DNA of 12,942 nt from Pavlovales sp. CCMP2436 (lineage: Eukaryota > Haptophyta > Pavlovophyceae > Pavlovales), in assembly GCA_026770615.1 (NCBI GenBank), contig MU631546.1, forward strand, positions 79,221 through 92,162, given 5' to 3'. Under the pieces are notes generated by a model that saw only the letters and a program-made list of their open reading frames with translations, was not told where the DNA came from and ran no database searches. Both the position numbers and the translations under genes were made by a program. Shown here in pieces: positions 7,903-12,942 of the stretch. Numbering within the stretch: the first letter of the stretch is position 1; each line of letters begins with the position of its first letter.

Positions 7903-9283
7903 CTTAGCCCGCCACCGTCCCCACCGCCTTCGCCACCGCCTCCGAACCCGCCGCCGAGTCCATCGGCGTAGCCGCCATTACCAAGCCCGCCGTCCAGCCC
8001 ACCGCCGCCGAAGCCGCCGCCGAACCCGCCAAATCCGTCGCCGAATCCGCCACCGAGACAGCCGCCGAGCCCTCCGCCGAGCCCGCCGCCGAGACTACCG
8101 CCGCCAACGCCAAGCCCTCCACCCTCTCCTCCTCTGAGCCCACCACCTTCGCCTCCACCAAGTCAGCCACCCAGCCCGCCGCCGAGCCCGCCGCCGCCAA
8201 ACCCACCGTCGCCGAGCTCGCCACCGCCGAACCCGCCGCCGCCAAACCCACCACCGAGCCCACCGCCGAGCCCACCGCCGAGCCCGCCGCCTCCAAGTGC
8301 GCCGCCGCCGAGTCCACCGCCAAGCCCACCGCCAAGCCCGCCGCCGAGCCCGCCGCCGAGCCCACCGCCTAGCCCACCGCCCAGCCCGCCTCCATCGGCT
8401 CCGCCGTCTCCGCCGCCGGCATCACCACCCTCGCCGCCGCCCAGCCCGCCGCCCAGCCCACCGCCCAGCCCGCCGCCCAGCCCGCCGCCGTCTCCACCGC
8501 CCAGCCCACCGCCTTTGCCGCCGCCCAGCCCGCCACCATCGCCACCGCCGAACCCGCCGCCCAGCCCGCCGCCTAGCCCGCCGCCTAGCCCGCCGCCATC
8601 ACCTCCGTCATCTCCGCCGCCGTCGCTGCCACCATCGCCACCACCGAGCTCGCCGCCCAGTCCGCCACCCAGCCTGCCGCCGAGTCCGCCGCCGTCGCCG
8701 CCGCCGTCCCCACCGCCGAGCCCGCCACCGTTGCCACCGCCATCTAAACCTTCCAACCCACCGCCATCCCCGCCGCCGAGACCGCCGCCGTCTTCACCGC
8801 CCAATTCGCCACACAGCCCACCTCCGAGCCCACCGCCGTCTCCACCGCCCAGCTCGCCGCCCAGCCCGCCGCCCAGCCCGCCGCCAAGTCCGCCACCGTC
8901 TCCAACCCCGAGTCCGCCGCTGAGTCTTCCGCCGAGCCGCCGCCCAGCCCGCCACCGAGCCCACCGCCAAGCCCGCCACCGAGTCCGCCGCCGAGCCCGC
9001 CGCACAACCCGCCACCGCCCAACCCGCCGCCGCCAAGCCCTCCACCCTCTCCTTCTCCGAGCCCACCACCTTTACCTCAACCAAGTCCGCCACCCAGCCC
9101 GCCGCCAAGTCCGTCACCGTCTCCACCACCGAGTCCGCCACCGAGTCTTCCGCCGAGCCCGCCACCCAGCCTGCAGCCCAGCCCACCGCCAAGCCCGCCA
9201 CCGAGCCCGCCGTCAAGCCCGCCGCACAACCCGCCACCGCCCAGCCCGCCGCCGCCCAACCCGCCGCCGCCCAGCCCATCGAT
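7903..9283 (+). repeat. Pro/Ser-coding minisatellite (stalk of the ice-binding protein)
   Basis: The DNA is a run of ccg/cca/agc triplets encoding SPPPSPPP-type sequence like that in hydroxyproline-rich wall glycoproteins of algae. Higher-order copies of about 210-220 bases are visible near the end: 8921-9035 resembles 9135-9260 (both contain gagtcttccgccgagc and gcacaacccgccaccgcc). A block near 8105-8190 resembles 9045-9120. On the minus strand the same DNA gives long Gly-rich open frames, which are artefacts. Confidence 0.9.
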
Positions 9284-9533
9284 TTCGAGCCCATCGATTT
9301 CGGTGTCGTCGTCCTCCTCGTCCTCGTCCTCTACCTCATCCTCGTCGTCCTCGGTCTCCTCGGTGTCGGCGACCAAATCGGCTATGATCGACGAGAACCT
9401 CATCGTGCTTGCCGTGACGCCCATCGTTGTCATCGTCGGCGCCGGATTGACATCATACGCGGCGTTCATCCGTCGTGGCCGTCGCCGCGCCAAAGTAACT
9501 ACGTACGCGGAGCCGGAGTTGGTCGTCTAGAAC

Positions 9534-9930
9534 ACGGAGGGCACCCAGTGCACACACGGTGATAGATTTATTTGGCGCGGCCGTTGTATTGTTACATATG
9601 ATTAAGACATAGGCTCTGCCGGCTTCATATATTTAGTCATGATAACTATGTCACAAAGGCGGCCGGTCTGGCCGTGCAAAGCGGCAGCTGGCCACGCTGC
9701 CGGGCGATCGCGCCCGGCCGGTCGCTGACGCTAGCCCAGGTCCACACTCCACAGCCAGCCCGAACTAATTAACAATTTATCGACCGCCGCCAAAGTCCGC
9801 GCACAACGCTCGCGTCAGAAGGTCGGTGTGTAAATATCTAGCTAAATACGTCCGTCCCCTGACAGGTCTCCACCGGACCCAAGCGTTGAGAAAACACTCG
9901 GATCAAGGGACCTTGGCAGAGCACACGGTG
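9534..9930. other. Intergenic region between convergent ice-binding and TAF5 genes
   Basis: No coding frame is evident. The region contains an AT-rich part (9565-9650, with tatttagtcatgataac) and a GC-rich part with two competing hairpins. One is the stem cggcag/ctgccg at 9682-9702 with a 9-base loop. The other is ccgggcg-atcg-cgcccgg at 9700-9717, a 7-bp stem with a 4-base loop. Both genes end toward this region, so it should contain both 3' untranslated ends. I could not identify a clear polyadenylation signal. Confidence 0.5.
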
Positions 9931-11851
9931 TCATCGGCCCGTGTACGGCCCAGCGGCGAGCAGGAGGTTCCGCCGCGTGAAGGTGGTATAGAGTACGGGT
10001 GTGTTGCGCGTGAAGAACTCGCTGACACAGCCAGCGGGCCTGCTGTCCATCCCCTCGCCCGACAGCGCGGAGGTGTTCACGTCCTGCGCGCGGCGGGTGG
10101 GCGCGGCGGGTGGGCGCGGGAAGGGAATGGAGTCAGTGCAGTGATTCAGAGCAATGAGAGGGAGAGAGAGGGGGGGGGGAGGGCAATCGAAAAAAATATA
10201 CAAAAATGCGAGGGTGACAAGCACACACCCACAGCCGTCGGAGTACAGGCGCCATGCCTCTACGCCCCCGACAGGGGCTGCAAGTGGGGAGGCGTTAAAA
10301 TAACTATTCTTAAAAAACACACCCACAGCCGGACCGCCGAATCCGCACCCCCCGATGCGAGAAGCCCGCTCCCCGCCTCGTCGTGCGAAAAAGCCACCGA
10401 CCAGACAGAGCCCGCATGCCCGCTAAAGCTGTACAGCTCCTTGCCAGAACCCAGCTCCCACACGCGCACAGTTTTGTCCGCGGAGCCTGAGGCGGCCAAC
10501 CGACCGTCGGGAGAGAAGGCGAGCGATGTCACTGCGGCGGTGTGCCCGCAGAGCAGACGCACGCAGCTACCCGAACTCACTGATAGAACAGTAATATACA
10601 GGGAGTCGCGGGCAATAAGAAACCGTAACGTTAAGAAACTGAGCATCGTTTTTGTGTGCCCTTCAATCGTAATTTATGCAAAAATGAACTATCGTTTGTA
10701 TGTAATTTGCTAAGAAATTGAGCCTCAGTCTCAAAGCGCCCTATTTATCGCCCGCGATCCCCTGTAGCAAATCATGCAAAAGTGACGGCGTCATGAAGCG
10801 ACGACGATGAGAAGACTCGAGCGGAATAAATTACATAGCATACACTAGACAATAAGAACAAGAACAAGAACATCAAAAATACACCAGAGCACATGCGGCG
10901 GGTGTAATAGAAAAGGCTTTATTGCAGTTACCATTCGCATTTGCTTCTATATTTTCTGTAATTGTTTTGAATCTCAAGAAAATTACACACATTATCAAAT
11001 TAAAAATCGGAAAATATGTGCCGAAGGCGTTTTTTGTTGCACCCCGCCACAGTCAAAGAAGAAATGTCTGCTCTAGATTATTGTAAAACTAAGCAGAGCA
11101 GCAGGCAATGTAATGTCCCTATCAGTGATATCCCTATCAAACGCCAGATCGAATCCCCCTACACTCACATAGAAGAAATGCAACCGAGACCTGGCTCCAG
11201 CAACTAGAAAATAAAAACAAGAAAAAGATCATCAAAACAACCCCAGAGCACATTGAAGAAATAACTACCGTCCCACATGCGCAGCGAACAGTCGGAGGAC
11301 CCGGTGAGCACGTAGTTCGAGTTTGGGTGGAAACGCACGCACTGAGAGAGCACCGGGGGGGGGGGTAAGATGTGATTAGTACGTTATTGGTATGAATACA
11401 TTCTTATTCAGTTGAAAATTAATGTCATGCCCGTACGCCTTCGGGCTGCAAGTCGGGGGACGCTGAAAGAACTATTACAATCAAAAAAAAAGGGGGGGGG
11501 TTATTCATTGGAAGTGGGGGGGGGCTGTGCGTACGTGCACGTCGGCGAGGTGGCCCACGAGGATGCGCAGCGGGCTCAGCTTGTCCGTCGCCCACACGCG
11601 CGCTGTCGTATCGTACGAGGCCGTGGCAAAGTAGTAGCCAAGCGGCGAGAAGGCCGCGTCCCACACCGGGAAGCCGTGCCCGCGGTAGCAGACGAGACAG
11701 CTTCCCCCCGCCAACTTTGGGGAGTCGACTACGGACCAGAGGCGGGCGGTGCCGTCCTGCGAGCTGGAGAGGAGGAAGCGATCGTCTCGCGAGAAGGAGA
11801 GGCCGTACACGGGACCAGAATGCCCAACGAGGGTTCGCACCTATAAAGCCG

Positions 11852-11915
<64 letters not shown>

Positions 11916-12916
11916 TGGATGTGAGTGTGTGTGTGCGTGTGCGTGTTTTGGTGTGTTGTGTGTCGTGTCTGTGTAAATATACATTGATTGCGTTCATGTA
12001 TATTGATTCAAATGTGTTGCGCAGCCCCCCCCCCCCTCCGATGCCTCCGCCCCCCCCTTAATACATATATATAAATATTATATAATATATATATACGGCA
12101 GCGGCTAAGGCGCCGGCATTTATGATTACTATATTTATTTTAGTATGTGAAGGGGGGAGGGGGGGGGGAGGAGTAGGATACGATATGTAGCAAGGCGAGG
12201 GTTCGCACCGGCGGCGGCTGGTCGGCGGGCAATGCCTTTTTCTTTTAACAGTATAATGATATATAGAACCCCCCTTTTTTCTCATAATATTATATAGAAC
12301 CCCCCCCCTTTATTTATAATAGTTCTTTTAGGCGAGGGTTCGCACCGGCGGCGGCTGGTCGGCGGGCACTCCATCGCCGCTCGCTGCGAGCTGCTGCTGC
12401 TCGCGCAGTCGTCGCAGGTTGGACAGGAGGATGGTCGAGTCGGCGTGCCCGCTCACGAGCGTGGCCGCGTCGTGCGAGTACCCCACGGAGTTGACGGAGT
12501 CGCGAGCGTTGAGCAGCGTGGCCATGCAGCAGGAGGGCAACGCGGCCGCGGAGAGTGGCGAGCGGTGCAGCGCGTCCAGAAGGACAGACTCCTCCACGTG
12601 CCGCGACCACGCGGGGATCGGGATGCGCGAGCGCGCGGGCGGCGGGCCCACGGGCCCGCCGTCGCCTTTCCGCTTGGCGGCCGCTGCGGCGCCTGCGCGT
12701 GGCTTGCGCGTGCTGGCTGCGGCGGGCGCGCCGGCGGCCGCGCCGCTCTCGGCTCTTTCAGTCTCCGCGCGCATCGCGTCGTGCTCCGCCTGAAGCTCCT
12801 CGAGCGGGCCCAGCGTCGTCTCCTGCGCGTTCACCTCGTCCACGCGGCCGAAGATCTCGGCGGCTGTGTGCACCACGCCGTCGGGCGCGCCGTCGGCGGA
12901 GAGAGCGGGTGCACGC
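9931..12916 (-). CDS. TAF5: TAF5, TFIID subunit 5 (WD40 part; 5' end outside the window)
   Basis: Five exons on the minus strand: 12346-12916, 11535-11840, 11269-11341, 10323-10579 and 9931-10083. Every junction is GT-AG, the intron phases are 0, 0, 1, 0, and the joined frame gives 452 codons and a TGA. TAF5 is a scaffold subunit of TFIID (and a close relative serves SAGA), which assembles RNA polymerase II at promoters. Exon 1 has a low-complexity linker, then LPSCCMATLLNARDSVNSV and GHADSTILLSNL (blade 1). Exon 2 has GHSGPVYGLSFSRDDRFLLS and GHGFPVWDAAFSPLGYYFAT (blades 2-3), and GHLADV, which crosses to exon 3 CVRFHPNSNYVLTGSSDCSL (blade 4). Exon 4 has SSGSCVRLLCGHTAAVTSLA and a second GH repeat (blades 5-6). 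Exon 5 ends FTRRNLLLAAGPYTGR, matching the TAF5 signature 'FTRRNLvLAAGay'. The first exon starts after a pyrimidine tract and cag at 12917, so the LisH and N-terminal TAF5 domains lie upstream. No frame damage is seen. Confidence 0.93.
10084..10322 (-). other. TAF5 intron 4
   Basis: The 239-base intron runs from GTGTGT to CCGCGCAG, phase 0, joining AVRLW to DVNTSALSGEG. It includes a ccctcccccccccc and (CT)n pyrimidine run and a block at 10253-10308 related to intron 2. Confidence 0.85.
10580..11268 (-). other. TAF5 intron 3
   Basis: The 689-base AT-rich intron runs from GTAGTT to CTATCAG, phase 1. The split codon is G|TG and gives WDVSSGSCV, as expected for TAF5. It contains no coding frame of note. 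Two segments within it are similar to each other (around 10855-10890 and 11213-11252, sharing atcaaaa and ccagagcaca). Confidence 0.85.
11342..11534 (-). other. TAF5 intron 2
   Basis: The 193-base intron runs from GTACGC to CTCTCTCAG, phase 0, splitting GHLADVH from CVRFHPN. Three homopolymer C runs (minus strand) and an A/T run fill much of it. It shares a block at 11426-11475 with intron 4. Confidence 0.85.
11855..11969. repeat. (GA)n microsatellite followed by GT-rich repeat
   Basis: Bases 11855-11909 are nearly pure (GA)n with one interruption (gaaaga), and 11910-11969 are rich in GT. On the coding strand of TAF5 this is a CT run that ends a few bases before the intron 1 acceptor, so it can act as the polypyrimidine tract. 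Confidence 0.9.
12194..12231 (-). repeat. 38-base intronic copy of the TAF5 exon 1 / intron 1 boundary
   Basis: Bases 12194-12231 are identical to 12331-12368, which cover the last 23 bases of exon 1 and the first 15 of intron 1. The copy keeps the GTGCGA donor. Flanking sequence differs at once on both sides. Similar taTATAGAACCCCCC motifs also repeat at 12260-12273 and 12290-12304. Confidence 0.9.
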
Positions 12917-12942
12917 CTGCAGACGGGGGGAGAGGGGGAGGG

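Larger units (their letters stand above)
6860..9533 (+). pseudogene. Membrane-anchored ice-binding protein (DUF3494) with Pro/Ser stalk, reading frame interrupted
   Basis: In the first frame (residues counted from 6830) a hydrophobic signal-like segment after Arg-Arg spans about 115-133 (WGLAWGLVLLAMSSAAATG). It is followed by a DUF3494 ice-binding domain: LGGAEQFTILA at 136-146, GLTFVPGVYKW at 231-241, VWIFQVQEYV at 260-269, LVWVMGKYLVLGAA near 314. This domain forms a beta-helix that binds ice and slows its growth. The frame changes at about 7817, and the domain then finishes as ALSLAGQILARAAVTLDSN. A PPSPPPSP stalk follows to about 9280. The frame changes again at 8937 into a Ser-rich linker, a membrane helix (LIVLAVTPIVVIVGAGL), RRGRRR and a short tail ending in TAG at 9531. 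A TAG also interrupts the stalk at 7969. The true start is unclear: ATGs at 6860 and 6878 lie over 100 codons before the signal-like segment, so an upstream exon or start is possible. The architecture predicts an outward-facing surface protein. Domain call sure; functional state unsure. Confidence 0.8.
11841..12345 (-). other. TAF5 intron 1, bounded by a direct repeat
   Basis: The 505-base intron runs from GTGCGA to TTATAG, phase 0, joining QPPP to VRTLVGH. The 14 bases GGTGCGAACCCTCG span the donor (12346-12333) and recur across the acceptor (11841-11828). Inside the intron a 38-base exact copy of the exon 1 edge (12194-12231, same as 12331-12368) provides a duplicate donor. The acceptor-proximal part is a long CT microsatellite. 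The boundaries follow from protein continuity and are supported only by that. Confidence 0.85.

Noticed and set aside
8000..9280. CRISPR-like or satellite array
   Set aside because: The periodicity is codon-scale Pro/Ser repetition without repeat-spacer structure.
7904..9294. Long Gly-rich and Ala/Val-rich minus-strand frames and Arg/His-rich plus-strand frames
   Set aside because: They are other-frame readings of the Pro/Ser minisatellite. Only the Pro/Ser frame joins the ice-binding domain and the membrane anchor.
9661..9725. tRNA or structured RNA gene
   Set aside because: Hairpins exist, but there is no cloverleaf, no T-arm GTTC consensus and no internal promoter boxes.
9826..10713. Plus-strand open frame of 295 codons
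   Set aside because: It runs antisense across TAF5 exons 4 and 5 and intron 4. The WD40 reading and splice sites on the minus strand explain the region.

Overview
The window looks like nuclear DNA of a GC-rich eukaryotic alga. The evidence is a TAF5 gene with four GT-AG introns, a long Ser-Pro-Pro-Pro cell-surface protein, EsV-1-7-type cysteine repeats (known from brown algae, other stramenopiles, haptophytes and some giant viruses) and a DUF3494 ice-binding domain. The ice-binding gene suggests a polar or sea-ice species, for example a haptophyte or pelagophyte. The lineage cannot be fixed from this sequence.

Layout. Bases 1-61 may hold the last codons of a + strand gene, followed by a GGTGGC-type low-complexity tract. 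Bases 760-1781 hold a frameshifted + strand fragment that resembles the nuclease-like tail of reverse-transcriptase proteins. Bases 1789-6704 form a mosaic of repeats and broken genes. A 172-181 base direct repeat (1789-1960 and 4570-4750) and a 336-base inverted repeat (2126-2461 + and 6370-6704 -, about 95% identical) enclose two unrecognised + strand pseudogene stretches. They also enclose a virus-type superfamily 3 helicase (-, 3338-4569, cut at its 5' end by the direct repeat) and an EsV-1-7 repeat/PD-(D/E)XK nuclease gene (-, 5254-6360, cut at its 5' end by the inverted repeat). I read this as a degraded, rearranged insertion of viral or mobile DNA.

Bases 6860-9533 hold a + strand ice-binding gene with a striking layout: hydrophobic signal-like segment, DUF3494 ice-binding domain, about 460 residues of Pro/Ser stalk, Ser-rich linker, transmembrane helix and short basic tail. 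It carries two one-base frame changes and one in-frame stop, so it is a recent pseudogene or contains consensus errors.

Bases 9931-12916 (-) hold the 3' part of TAF5, a TFIID subunit: five exons, 452 codons plus stop in the window, with no frame error. Its introns are unusual. Intron 1 is bounded by a 14-base direct repeat and contains a 38-base copy of the exon edge. Introns 2 and 4 share a block of about 50 bases, and part of it recurs inverted in intron 1. This suggests introner-like elements. The ice-binding gene and TAF5 are convergent. Nothing links their functions, and apart from TAF5 most coding stretches here are interrupted.
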